From contig LNKV01000025.1 of NCBI GenBank assembly GCA_001465935.1, forward strand, positions 577,609 to 641,608: DNA of 64,000 bases. Reading direction: 5' to 3'. The translations under genes and the position numbers were made by a program. This DNA is from Clarireedia homoeocarpa (taxonomy: Eukaryota; Ascomycota; Leotiomycetes; Helotiales; Rutstroemiaceae). The notes under the pieces were generated by a model. It was not told the DNA's origin, ran no database searches, and worked only from the letters and a program-made list of their open reading frames with translations. Of the stretch, positions 23,456 through 34,943 are shown in pieces. Within the stretch, counting starts at the first letter, position 1; every line of letters begins with the position of its first letter.

Positions 23456-24218
23456 GAAGTGATGCATGTATAAATGGATATTTTGTATGAGTTTAGATGC
23501 CTACAATGTACGAGGGGGAAATAAATAATTGTTAGCAGCTAAGCTCGTTATTTTGTATGTCAAGGGTATGCCCAAAAAAACCACTCTTCTCTCAACGCCA
23601 TTCGTCTGTAAAACCAGGGACCGGGAAGTTACTAACTAATAGCTATCGTTTCACATGCGAGCAGAAAATCAATATTTACATTTTCTAACGTAGTATGCAT
23701 GTGGCTCATAATTTGTTGAGATCAGAGCTCCAAAGCTCCAAGCACGTCTCGCCTCTAAGCCCCGCCCCTCTCGGCCGCATAACGTCATTGGGATTCAATG
23801 ACGCTCCAAGCTATGAGAGCATCAAGTAAAACACCATTTACTCGTATTGTTATTGCATTCGCACGGTTCTAATTGAAAATTCATCTTTGAAAACCACTCA
23901 GAAAATAATAAGACATAGAAGATCAATATGACGGAAGCCACGAATACTAAGATGATGGATACAGAGAGAGGTGGTGAAAATACACAGTTCGTATAAGCTT
24001 CTTTCCTGAGATTTGGATGGCTCTGTTGAAGATGAAATGCACGAGATTTGGGATGATTTACTGATGCTGATGTAGATATGAATCTATACATACGTTTACT
24101 CAACCTCACGCCAAAGACTCGGGCACATTCAAAGGCGCATCTTACCCTTATCCATTATCCCTTTCCCACACCTCTACTGTCTTCAATTATCACCTATCTA
24201 ACATTCCTCACCAAGCAG
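23456..24218. other. intergenic downstream of PheRS
   Basis: About 760 bases. A minus-strand open frame at 23822-24109 has one hydrophobic stretch but no other support. The missing 5' exon(s) of the next gene probably lie here. Confidence 0.4.
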
Positions 24219-24454
24219 ATCCCAATCCCAACGAAGCAGAACAGAAAGCGGCAGCAGAGAAGCGAAAGCGCGGGGAGAAGACAGCAGAGAATATCAGGTA
24301 CGGAGAGGCCATTAGTGAACATGGGATGGGAGGGGAGACCGTGGGGAACACAAAGGGTGTGAATCCTCCGGGAGGCGAGCAAAGTGGTGAGGAGAAGGAA
24401 GACGAAGCTAGACATGCGCAGGGTTATGGGCCCGGGAGTGGTGTTGGTGCGTAG
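24219..24454 (+). CDS. small hydrophilic conserved-looking protein, 3' exon only
   Basis: After a CTAACATT branch-like sequence and CAG acceptor at 24218, an exon reads DPNPNEAEQKAAAEKRKRGE then KTAENIRYGEAISEHGMGG, and ends GPGSGVGA with TAG at 24452-24454. The segment resembles a small, highly charged fungal protein type with an NIRYGxAISExGMGG motif that I recall from ascomycete genomes; function unknown. The first codon is split (one base from an upstream exon). The upstream exon is not settled: 24078..24094 and 23930..23967 are candidates that give the right phase, but both have weak donors. Other frames here are shadows. Confidence 0.5.
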
Positions 24455-26638
24455 ATATCATGTCGTCTTGGAGAAAGCTGTGCACGAGGCGGGAAGGGGT
24501 ATGGCTAGGATGGAACGGTGAAGATGGGAATAGCAACAGAACACGCAAACTGGAAGTGACAGCCACAGCGACGTTGGCTAGAAATATCATAACAGAGGTA
24601 GTTGACGGTTCTGTACGTACAACGTACGTGATATGTAAATATACAGCTTCTAACCAGAGGCATCCGTGTCATTGATAGGAACATGGCGCATGGATACAAA
24701 GAATGCTAACCCCGCATTTGAGCACTTGCAAATCTAGAAGATCATTTTTGTCATCTTATGACAGGAGGCTGCTTACTTCGTCTGGGGTCGCGTCAGTCAG
24801 GATTTGTATATCGTCGTACATGTCTAGGCACTCTTCAATGCCACGCCGCCAAGGCCTTGGACATTCGAAGACCTCTTGTTCATTGTAAAGACGGTCCCCG
24901 ACGCAATAATATCTTGTAGGTTGATGCTTTGTAGTGAAACTGCCATGCTTCGCCTGTGATATACAAATAGACAAACGCTATCCTTCGGAGCCGATGCCCA
25001 GTAGACTGATCACAGCCTTTGGCCCCACTTCAACGGGCATGTGGCAATTTTACAGCATAGCAGAACCAAGATGCCGGTAAACTCTCGAACGAGTCACCCA
25101 AGTTGGATGCAAGCTTGACTCGAAGCGAGTTGATCCCTCGGGACCGAATAGTGCTGATGTCCGTTGTCCCCCCTGGTCTGAACAGCTTGCAGCAACACGA
25201 TGGTACAGTAGCACTTGGCGACATCTCTATCGGACTTCCCCTTTCGTCCAGATGCATCAGTTTTGATGCAAAATTATCTTTAGAAAAATGCATCGCGCTT
25301 GAATGGTTGAAGGTAGAACCCGAGCTACTTTGGTCGTGACAAAAAAACCTCCTTTATGCCGGAGCCGAAATCGGCAGGGAGTTACAAGGCCGCTTCCGAG
25401 TCCCAAGGTAAAGGAGAAAGGAGATGGCGGTTACGTATACGCAACGTGCCGTGGGTACCGCGGATACTTGCTCTGAACACCCGTGACACCGTGAGCTTTG
25501 AGCTTGAAGCTCGAGGCTCTGTTCCCGCTAGTTCTACAAGTAAATTACCCCACCATACCCACCAAGAAGCTTATGAAAACCGTTCTCTTTGGTGGATAGC
25601 GGTTTTCATTTGTAAAATTCCGTGGCGGCGATGAAGGGTCTTTGCCGGACTCGGACGACATCACAAAGACGCTTTATCCCCTTGTCAAAAGGGATAACTT
25701 ACGAAGTACATGCCGCACAATCTTGCGGGCACAACGCAACGCGTCCTGGACAGATATGAAAAGGGAAAACACAGAGGCTGTCCCCAGATCCGATGGATCG
25801 GCTCTTCATTGGTTCGTTTCCCAGCTCTCCTGCATGCACTGATCCCACGCCACGGTGCATATGGGAAGCCATGCCCTACAAGGAAAGCAGGTGAATCCAT
25901 TGCGAAACTAGTAAGGGACTTGGTGTGAGCTCGAGATGTCGGAGTCTCTCTGCTTCCCTCGCTCGGGTGGAGGGAAAGGGAAATGGATGACGGCGCCTAA
26001 GCACAAAGACGTTCCCGATTCGTAATAAGCAACTGGACTTTCAATAATCCAATATCTGGACGGGAAATGGCTTGTCACAGGACCATCCACCATCCGCCAA
26101 TTCACTAACCGGGGTAAACTAGACAAACTCTCTTGGAAAGGCGATGGGAGAACACGGAGCTACTAAGGGATATTGAACTTTGGATCCGCTGCTTCTTCGT
26201 CCCATGGATTGATAAAGACCCCCATTGCCCCGAGTCGCGAACTACTGTGAGAACTCTTCGGTTCCTGTCTTCTGTTTTCTTTACTTTCTCTTCATCACAT
26301 TTCCCTTCTGAAAGATACCCCTTTATTCTTTTCTCCCTCCACAGGTTGGATATAGATTGGCCAATTCCACCTAATTACTAGGCCGGTCAATCGTGCAGAG
26401 CAGCCAGCCAACCTTACACACACACATATACGGCTGAGTCGAAACCCTGCCTCTCACCGTCCGGTCTTCCACAAGCACAAGCACAAGCACTTCCACAAGC
26501 ACAACCACAAGCACAAGCACCAGTACAAGTATAAAACTAGCCCCGCACTGCCCTCAACACAAAGCTCAGCAACTCTTCACCTCGCTCTTCTTTCCCTCAC
26601 AGAAGTCGAACCTCACAATCTAAAACATTCTCGCAAAG
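24455..26638. other. gene-poor 2.2-kb stretch before acetyl-CoA synthetase
   Basis: No open frame with domain or splice support. GC content is ordinary, so it does not look like an AT-rich RIP-mutated repeat. A 10-bp inverted repeat lies at 25573-25582 / 25600-25609. The end (26470-26530) is an ACAAGC-type repeat in the presumed leader of the next gene. Likely a large regulatory region, but I cannot point to sites. Confidence 0.45.
26470..26530. repeat. imperfect ACAAGC hexamer repeat
   Basis: Interrupted series of ACAAGC/ACAACC/ACTTCC units about 110 bases before the acetyl-CoA synthetase start, probably transcribed leader. Confidence 0.75.
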
Positions 26639-29022
26639 ATGTCCGAAGGCGCGGTACAGCCATCTACTCCGGTAGTGGCAGAGGCTCACGAAGTTGATAC
26701 TTTCCGTACGTTCAACCCTGCCAGGTCTGACTTGTCCGTGCTCCTCGTAAGCAATCACTGACTTTCGTGCGCGCCCACAGACCCCCCGCAAAAGATGTTT
26801 GCCAGTAAGCTTGCGCAATCCCAACTTCAAGAAGACCGTGTATTTCGAGCTTCAATTTTTGCAATACTGACCAATTTGAAAAGAGCATCCAAGCAAACCC
26901 CATTTATCTGGTATGTGCTTTCGCACTCTTTTTCGATCGCTAGGCGAACGATGGCTAATTCCAATAGGTCTCGACGAATATAAGCAACTTTACAATGAAT
27001 CGATCAGGGAGCCCGGAAAATTCTGGGGACGAATGGCTCGTGAGCTCCTAACATGGCAACGAGATTTTCAAACCGTACACAGCGGATCTTTCAAGAATGG
27101 CGACAATGCATGGTTCTTGGAAGGCCAACTGAACGCTTCATACAATTGTGTCGATCGTCATGCGATTAAAACCCCAAATAAGCCCGCTATCATCTACGAA
27201 GCCGACGAGACCACCGACGGACGTACTCTTACATACTCAGAGCTTCTGCGAGAAGTCTGCAAAACCGCCTACGTTCTCAAGCAAATGGGGGTGCAAAAAG
27301 GCGACACGGTTGCGATCTACCTGCCTATGATTCCAGAGGCTCTTGTTGCTTTCTTAGCTTGTGCCCGTATTGGTGCAGTTCATTCTGTGGTCTTTGCTGG
27401 TTTCTCTTCCGATTCTCTCCGTGATCGGGTTATCGATGCTCAGTCGAAAGTTGTCATTACTTCGGACGAAGGCAAGCGCGGTGGAAAATTGATTGGAACC
27501 AAGAAGATTGTCGATGATGCTTTGAAGCAATGTCCTAATGTTACTCACTGCCTAGTCTACAGACGAACTGGGGCCGATGTTCCAATGACCAAAGGTCGTG
27601 ATTGGTGGTGGCATGAGGAGGTCGAGAAGTGGCCTGCATACATTGCTCCTGAGCCTATGAACTCTGAAGACCCACTTTTCTTGCTTTACACTTCTGGATC
27701 AACCGGTAAGCCAAAGGGTGTTATGCATTCTACTGCTGGTTATCTTCTGGGTGCTGCTATGACTGGAAAATACGTGTTTGATATTCATGACTCGGACAAA
27801 TTCTTCTGTGGCGGTGATGTTGGATGGATCACTGGTCATACCTATGTTGTGTACGCTCCTCTCCTTCTTGGCGTTGCAACCGTTGTTTTTGAGGGGACCC
27901 CAGCATATCCCAACTTCTCGAGATATTGGGATGTTATCGAGAAGCATGACGTTACTCAGTTCTATGTTGCACCTACAGCTCTGAGATTGCTCAAGCGTGC
28001 TGGTGATCAACACGTTAAAGCACAAATGAAGCATCTGAGGGTTTTGGGATCAGTAGGTGAACCGATCGCTGCTGAAGTATGGAAATGGTATTTCGAAATT
28101 GTTGGAAAGGAAGAAGCTCACGTTGTTGATGTAAGTCGATCCGAACCCCTTTTCGCGCAGATTTTAACATATGCAGACATACTGGCAAACTGAAACCGGC
28201 TCAAATGTCATCACTCCGCTTGCAGGTGTGACGCCTACTAAACCTGGTAGTGCATCTTTGCCATTCTTTGGTATTGAGCCTGCGATCATTGATCCTGTTT
28301 CTGGTGAAGAAATTCACGGAAATGATGTCGAGGGTGTATTGGCTTTCAAGCAGCCATGGCCCAGCATGGCTCGTACTGTTTGGGGCGCACACAAGAGATA
28401 TATGGACACCTACCTGAACGTGTACAAGGGCTACTACGTGAGTTTTCTAGGTCCTCGCCTCACCTCTGCTTAACATACTAACTAATCCAGTTCACTGGAG
28501 ACGGAGCTGGTCGCGATCATGAAGGTTATTACTGGATCCGAGGCCGTGTTGATGATGTCGTTAACGTATCTGGACATCGATTGTCTACCGCTGAAATTGA
28601 AGCTGCTCTTATTGAACACCATGCTGTCGCCGAAGCTGCCGTTGTTGGTATTAACGATGAACTTACTGGGCAAGCAGTTAACGCATTTGTTGCCATCAAG
28701 GACGGTAATGAGATCAATGACCCACTAAAGAAGGATCTTATTCTTCAAGTGAGGAAGAGCATTGGCCCATTCGCTGCTCCAAAGGCCGTTTTCGTCGTTC
28801 CTGACCTTCCCAAGACAAGAAGTGGAAAGATCATGCGTAGAATTCTGAGAAAGATTCTCGCCGGCGAAGAGGATCAGTTGGGAGATACCTCTACGGTATG
28901 AAACCTGTTACCTCACAATCCTCCATTCTCGAGCATTACTTAACTAACACGTCATATAGCTATCCGATCCAAGTGTTGTTGACAAAATCATTGAGACGGT
29001 TCAAATAGCGCGAAAGAAGTAG
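26639..29022 (+). CDS. ACS: acetyl-CoA synthetase
   Basis: Seven exons: 26639..26705, 26781..26804, 26884..26910, 26968..28130, 28177..28437, 28491..28895, 28960..29022; 669 residues. Converts acetate, CoA and ATP to acetyl-CoA (facA of Aspergillus). The joins give VDTF-HPPQKMFA-KHPSKPHLS-GLDEYKQLY, matching the family N-terminus. The adenylation motif YTSGSTGKPKGV, then GGDVGWITGHTYVVY and TYWQTETGS lie in exons 4-5. The C-terminal lid has PKTRSGKIMRR, whose lysine is the usual acetylation target. Exons 2 and 3 are only 24 and 27 nt and are flanked by phase-1 introns. The ORF reading past 28130 is intron. Cytosolic or nuclear by lack of a presequence. Confidence 0.97.
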
Positions 29023-29408
29023 AGAAGTTATGACTTTGCGAGGTAATTTGGGAAGGGAGAGCGGGGCAAGTAACCCTTTACTAAATGGTGCCGTGCTATT
29101 GGATTGGAAAGGAGTTTTCGCTGTATCTCTAGCTAGCAACCTGATGGGACGGAGAATAGCGTTTTTACTGATGCTATGATTGGGAGATGCGGCTCTTCTG
29201 CTTGGAAATCATGAATGATTGGATGGGTAGACGGAGTATTGATTTGGATGGCATGCTATCTCTATGGTAGAAGGACAATTCGAAAGTCAGGGTTCGAGAC
29301 AATGGAAACTTATTTTAACTGCAAAGCATCGAGACCTTGAGACGTCTTTCTCATCTTCAACACAACTTTGCCAAGCACCACTCTCCATAATGATTACAGA
29401 ATAACTGA

Positions 29409-29747
29409 CTAACTCGGATCAAAAGTGCCGGTCGATCTAATATTGTCTCGGAGATAAGATTCATACTGTTGCTTGGCTCTTGGCTCTTGGCTTGACCAGA
29501 ACTCGTAAGGTTGTCTCGGCTTGGCTCTTACAAATACTTGGGCCGAGAGACCGTCCAAACCGATTCGGGTTTGAATTTTGTGTGGTTTTCGAGGGATTCT
29601 TCGGGGATGAGGAGCATAGCCTCTTTGCAAGAGCTGAGCGATTGTGTAGTTGCCGTCTACATGCAGGTTGTTGACGCGTACTTTCGTACTTTGCTGGAGT
29701 GAATGACCAGTGCTGGGGATGAAGGCCTTCTTTCTGTGATGTACCAT
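29409..29747 (-). CDS. possible small basic hypothetical protein
   Basis: 112-residue open frame with a protein-like composition: NYTIAQLLQRGYAPHP, then KIQTRIGLDGLSAQ and PYEFWSSQEPRAKQQYESYL. No domain recognised, no intron needed, and no conserved motif. It starts in a region where other frames are also open, so it could be chance. An overlapping frame at 29657-30136 is Ser/Pro/His-rich and looks non-coding. Confidence 0.25.
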   Translation of the reverse strand: MVHHRKKAFIPSTGHSLQQSTKVRVNNLHVDGNYTIAQLLQRGYAPHPRRIPRKPHKIQTRIGLDGLSAQVFVRAKPRQPYEFWSSQEPRAKQQYESYLRDNIRSTGTFDPS

Positions 29748-30175
29748 GGTATGCAGATGGAGACAATGATTGTGTTAGCGGGAAAGGCTGGGCATAGCCT
29801 CAATTGGAATGGGATGTCTGGATGTTCGATGCTTTGTCGGAGTCCTGGGGTGGCGGGTTGAGATTGCGTGGAGATTGAAGCTTGTTTTCTTAGAGAGGGT
29901 TTCCAGCAGAAGGATTGGTGAGGAGCTGATTGGTTGTGGTTATGATGGAGGAGATGGCGATAGGGGGAGAGCTTGGTGGTGTGTGAGATGGATGAGTGAG
30001 GGGACTTGGCAGGGTGGAAGCGGATAAGATGGGTGGATGGGGATCTCTGTGGCAAGGGTTTGAGTATGTTGAGGATTTTGTAAATGGCTGGATTGAATTC
30101 ACTTGGATCAAACACGCCTATGTGTAGTCTAAACATTGCACTGAGCAGAGATCACGATGTCGTTCCAGTCCGCTG

Positions 30176-30217
30176 CAGTGACAGTGCCAGTGACAGTGAC
30201 AGTGCCAGTGACAGTGC
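30176..30217. repeat. CAGTGA/CAGTGC hexamer repeat with higher-order pattern
   Basis: Seven tandem hexamers; GACAGT and GCCAGT versions alternate as a longer repeat. Confidence 0.85.
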
Positions 30218-30790
30218 GCACCAGAAATAAGATGACGTGAAACAGGCGCAAGGAGCCAAGCTTGTGAACCAGGATAAACAATAACCCATGCCATCGTCGT
30301 CCTTCGAAACATCGGATGTTATCCCTGACCTGCTTCATAAGGGATGCACAGATACGAATGTAGGGATGAAGGGGGCATGGTTATTGAGTTGTTTGATTAG
30401 GATATACCGAATGAAAGCACTGTTTTCGAGAGACTGCACCGTATTCATTCATATTCATACGCGGTACCAAACGGCGAGAAGGAGGGGCAACGGCTAGTTA
30501 GTCTCTTTGGTTGCCCGGCGTGCCAGGTTGCTCCGCCACAAGCAATAAGAGCGGGAGAACCGGCCCATACTGTATGCGCGAGCCAACAAGCAAAACAAAA
30601 GCTAGAACGAGAAGAATGAGAGAGAAGAAGAGGTTAAGAGGTTCAATGGCGATGGTGATAGTGATGATGAAATCAATGGTTGGCCAAGAGAATTAGTATG
30701 CCTGCTGGCTTTGCTTATGTACCTTGGTACTTACGTATCTTCGTATGTCTTTGAATCCCTTTGTCCGAAATTTCTTCGTATTATTGTTTA

Positions 30791-30815
30791 TATGTTCATA
30801 TGTTCATATGTTCAT
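30791..30815. repeat. TATGTTCA octamer, three copies
   Basis: Three tandem 8-nt units, the last decaying into TGTTGTTC. Confidence 0.8.
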
Positions 30816-31484
30816 GTTGTTCGTATTGGGTTGGATTCATCGTTTCCAGCAATCGATAAACAAACCCAGCTCCCAACCATCCATCCATCGCCTCTTCTCA
30901 GCCACCAACATTTTGTTGCATATCATTTGTTAACCCAAGGTGGTCGGTCGAACACCAACCACTCCCGAAATCTTCTTGAGACGCCCAGACGTCCCAAAGA
31001 CTGTTATATCTCATTTTCGGAGCAGTTTGAAGGATCCGTTTGAGGCGAGAAGCTTGAACGGGCTAGGGGGCTGAAACTCATCTTCAAGGGTTTTTATTGT
31101 ATTATAGGGCTCTGCTAGCTCTGCTCTGTCTCATTATTAGGCGGATGCGACCGCAGTCCTTCGACCAGAACTAACAATCCTCACGAACCTTTATGAACAT
31201 TTCTTACTCATACCTCACTACGCATTTTCAATCGACTCTCCTCACAGTCCTTCCCAGTCGCTCGTTTTTTTGCGTATTGGTTTGCGGGTTTTGCAGTTGT
31301 CAGAGTATAGAAATATAATCGAGCATACCTCGTCGCATGCGATAAACACGCCAGGGTACACATACCCGTTACTATAATTCGTTCCTACGGAGGGAGATCT
31401 GGCTAGCTCTGCCGGGCTGTGCCATCTTGCTTACTGTTGTGTGTTGTGAGAGGAATTGCGATCAGAAGACGGTGGAGGGAGGAC

Positions 31485-31515
31485 AACAGCACAGCACAGC
31501 ACAGCACAGCACAGT
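31485..31515. repeat. ACAGC pentamer repeat in ADAM leader
   Basis: About six tandem ACAGC units ending 27 bases before the ADAM start codon, likely transcribed. Confidence 0.85.
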
Positions 31516-31541
31516 CAATTGTGTCCGCAATTCTCCAGACA

Positions 31542-34215
31542 ATGTACATACTGAAGACTGTAGTCGCATTGACGGCTTTATTTACGGAATTAATACATGG
31601 TATGTCGTCTTCCTGTTTTACGTGTGCTAAAAATAATACACTGCTCTGTCTCTACCGATCGTTGGTGCTCTCAAACCAACGATTAACCTTATACAACCCT
31701 ATAATCATAATTATGGAGATACACAACAGCTAACCGTTCACCCTTAAAAGCACACTCTAATGAGAGGAATCCTTTAACATATATTTCCTTGGTCGATGCT
31801 CCGAATATTCGAACGCCGTCGCATAGAGTACATGCGTTGTCGAAGTTTGACGTCGAGTTTGGATTACATGGAGGCAACCAACGGGTCAAGCTGGCGCTGA
31901 GTCCCAATCACGATGTCATTGCGGAGGGAGCAACGATACAACATCTAGGCGCGGATGGGAGGTTAAGGAGTCAGGAAGCTTTCGATAGGGCGGCGTATAG
32001 AGTATTTAAAGGCTCGACGTGGCTGCAGCATTATGAGGGCGCGGAATGGACGAATGTTGGATGGGCAAGGATCATGGTCAAGAAGGATGGAGCGGAACCG
32101 ATATTCGAGGGCGCATTTAGAATTGATGGGGATCATCATCATGTTCAAACAAGAACGCATTTTATGTCTACGAGACATGCGCTGGATCCGGAACTACCTG
32201 ATACAGGAACAGAGTATATGGTTGTGTGGAGGGACTCGGATATTGGGAGCGGATACGTCGAGGACTTCGAAGGAAACCTGCATCAGGAGCTGAAGAGGAG
32301 TGCACGTGAAGAACCCTCCTGTTTGGCGGATGGATTGACCTTCAATTCGGCAAATAATCCGGTCAACAGTTTTATACCGATGGAAAGGCGACAGGAGAAC
32401 TTCTGGGGATCTATCTCCACCCGAGCGATATTCGGACGGCAATTGGATACGCAAAGTGGAGGAAACTCTGCAGGTGTAAATCTTACGTCGACTATTGGAA
32501 GCACTTCTGGATGTTTTACTACTCGAAAAGTTGCCCTTGTAGGTATTGCAACAGATTGCACCTACACGAGCTCCTTCAACTCAACAGAAGCAGTTAGAGA
32601 GAACGTTATTTCTGTCATTAATTCTGCTTCGGTGCAATATGAGGACAGTTTCAATATCACTCTAGGATTGCAGAACCTTACGGTCAGCGATGCCGCGTGT
32701 CCTGTTACGGCTGCTTCATCGGCTCCTTGGAATGTTGGATGTAGTGATAGTGTCACCATTCAAGACCGATTGAATTTGTTTTCAGCGTGGAGGGGCGAAC
32801 GTCAGGATACTAATGCTTATTGGACTTTGCTTAGTACTTGTGGTACTGGAAGTGTAAGTTTTCTCTCTGCCCCCTCCCCCTTAATTCCCTCCTCGGTTAA
32901 TTCGGTTACCGAGTGCAAAGACTTTTGATGGTATGCACAAACCGTTTCGCAACAGCGTCACTAACCATCCATAGGCTGTTGGCCTAGCTTGGCTTGGTCA
33001 AGTATGTGTTACCGACTCACAAGTTGCTACATCATCAAGTGGAAATGAAACTGTCAGCGGTGCGAATGTTGTTGTTCGAACCAGTACCGAATGGCAGGTT
33101 CTAGCTCACGAGACCGGACATACTTTCGGTGCGGTTCATGACTGTACATCACAAACTTGCAATGACGGAGCAACTGTCGCAGCTCAACAATGTTGCCCAT
33201 TAAGCGCCAATACTTGTGATGCTAATGGAGCGTTCATCATGAACCCAAGTACTGGATCCAACATATCAAAATTCTCCGCTTGTTCGATCGGAAATATTTG
33301 TTCGGCCATTGGAAGAAACAGCGTCAAGACAACTTGCTTGACGGCGAACAAAGACATCACTACAATTACTGGCAGTCAATGTGGTAATGGCATTGTAGAG
33401 AGCGGAGAAGACTGCGATTGTGGTGGTGAAAGTGGTTGTAAAGGGAATAGCTGTTGTGATCCAACTACTTGTAAATTCACATCTAACTCGGTGTGTGATC
33501 CTAGCAACGAGGATTGTTGCACGAAAAGCTGTCAATTCGCTTCGAGTGGTACCGTATGTCGTGCTAGTAGTGGCGTATGTGATCCTCAAGAGGTTTGCAG
33601 CGGTTCTTCAGCGATTTGTCCAGAAGACAAAACTTCTCCTGATGGTATGTTATCTCGGGAATTTCCATTTGAACTCAGGCTAACCAAGCATTAGGAACTT
33701 CCTGCGGTGGCTCTTCATCATTGTCTTGCGCCTCAGGCCAATGCACATCCCGCGATCTCCAATGCAAAACCATCATGGGTTCTTACACCCAAGGCAACGA
33801 TACCTACGCCTGTTCCTCCTCCGGCTGTCAAATCTCCTGCGCATCCCCTGAATTTGGCTCTAATGTCTGCTACTCGATGCAGCAGAATTTCCTCGACGGC
33901 ACTTCGTGTCAAGGCGGCGGCAAGTGCTCAAACGGTGACTGCAAAGGTTCGTCTGTAGCGAAGGAAATCACCTCTTGGATCACTCATAATAAAACCTGGG
34001 TTATTGTTATCGCGGCGGTGGTCGGCGGACTGATTATTTTGTCCCTGCTGAGCTGCTGTTGTGCGAGAGCGAGAAAGAGGAGTAGGATGGAGAAGATGCA
34101 GGCTTCTGCTGGTCCTAATGGGTGGCCGCAGATGCAAGGTGGTGCACCGCCGCCCATGGGCGGGAATTGGGATGGTGGTAGGTGGCGGCCGGGTCCGAGT
34201 ATACGATATGCGTAA
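31542..34215 (+). CDS. ADAM-type membrane metalloprotease (adamalysin/reprolysin)
   Basis: Exons 31542..31599, 31730..32853, 32975..33644 and 33695..34215; 790 residues. The first exon encodes a signal peptide (MYILKTVVALTALFTELIH). A prodomain follows (SLVDAPNIRTPSHRVHALSKF). The metalloprotease domain has the zinc site HETGHTFGAVHD at 439-450: three histidines and the catalytic glutamate are present. A disintegrin-like Cys-rich domain (CGNGIVESGEDCDCGG) and a further Cys-rich segment follow. One transmembrane helix lies at about 719-740 (WVIVIAAVVGGLIILSLLS), then a basic tail with Gly/Pro. The architecture matches fungal ADM proteases of the cell surface; substrates are unknown. The start is set by the signal peptide and phase-1 splice. 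Confidence 0.92.
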
Positions 34216-34943
34216 ATGCTGTTGGGTCGGTAATTGGAAGGTTATATACGAATGACTTGATGATGCATGGGTATGGGTATGATTTAATGCATTTTATACG
34301 GCGTTCTGCTCCGGGATATTGAGTGGGGTTTATTTCATTGGCATAGCTATTGTCTATTGGGTGTTTGGATACGGCACCTTCTTTATATATTATATTGGTC
34401 GGTCTGTAGACTTGGATACCGGGCTGAATGGAGGTTCTGTCGGGATGGAGGTTGGAAAAGAGGTGGTTTGGTTACTTTATACACAGAGCTGCATGTGGCT
34501 GGAATCGGACGGGGGGGGGGGGGATGTGGAAGGGATATATACAGATACGGGTCGGGTCGCGTGGTCAGATCAGGATGGTAGACTCTAGGGGAGCAGAATA
34601 CAATCAACTATGGACTCTCAAGGAACTCTTCTATAGGATAACCTGTGTGTATGGATTGCGTAAAGTTGATTGAGTTGACTGTTTGAGAAGACGGTGGTGC
34701 CACATAGGGAGTAGAGAAGATTTTCGAAAATGCTCACCTACCTGGTGTTGCAGTGGGGTTCTGGAGGTTACAATATGTCGGCCAGGAGAGAAGCGGCATA
34801 TGTATCTTTTGAGTGTATGTTCAATATGTTACCAATATCCACATCCAACTTGCACGCGTGTTGATGTGCTGCTATTCCGTATAGACATGCCTCAACCTCA
34901 CTCTGTTACAAAAAGTATCAACACAAAGATCTCAGCTCCCATC
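34216..34943. other. intergenic, convergent ADAM / mpaB-type gene
   Basis: About 730 bases. Contains a G run of 13 at about 34511-34523. No gene seen; several open frames are mutually overlapping. Confidence 0.45.

Larger units (their letters stand above)
29023..31541. other. gene-poor 2.5-kb stretch between ACS and ADAM protease
   Basis: One weak minus-strand candidate (29409-29747) is listed separately. Three simple repeats: CAGTGM hexamers (30176-30217), an 8-nt unit (30791-30815) and ACAGC units (31485-31515). Nothing else supportable. Confidence 0.4.

Noticed and set aside
23822..24109. 95-codon minus-strand frame with a hydrophobic stretch
   Set aside because: Only the single hydrophobic run supports it; likely overlaps the 5' region of a plus-strand gene.
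24455..26638. Degenerate transposon in the gene-poor stretch
   Set aside because: No terminal repeats, no transposase or polymerase motif and no AT-rich RIP signature visible.
29657..30136. 159-codon minus-strand open frame
   Set aside because: Ser/Pro/His-rich without motifs, overlapping another frame; composition typical of non-coding.
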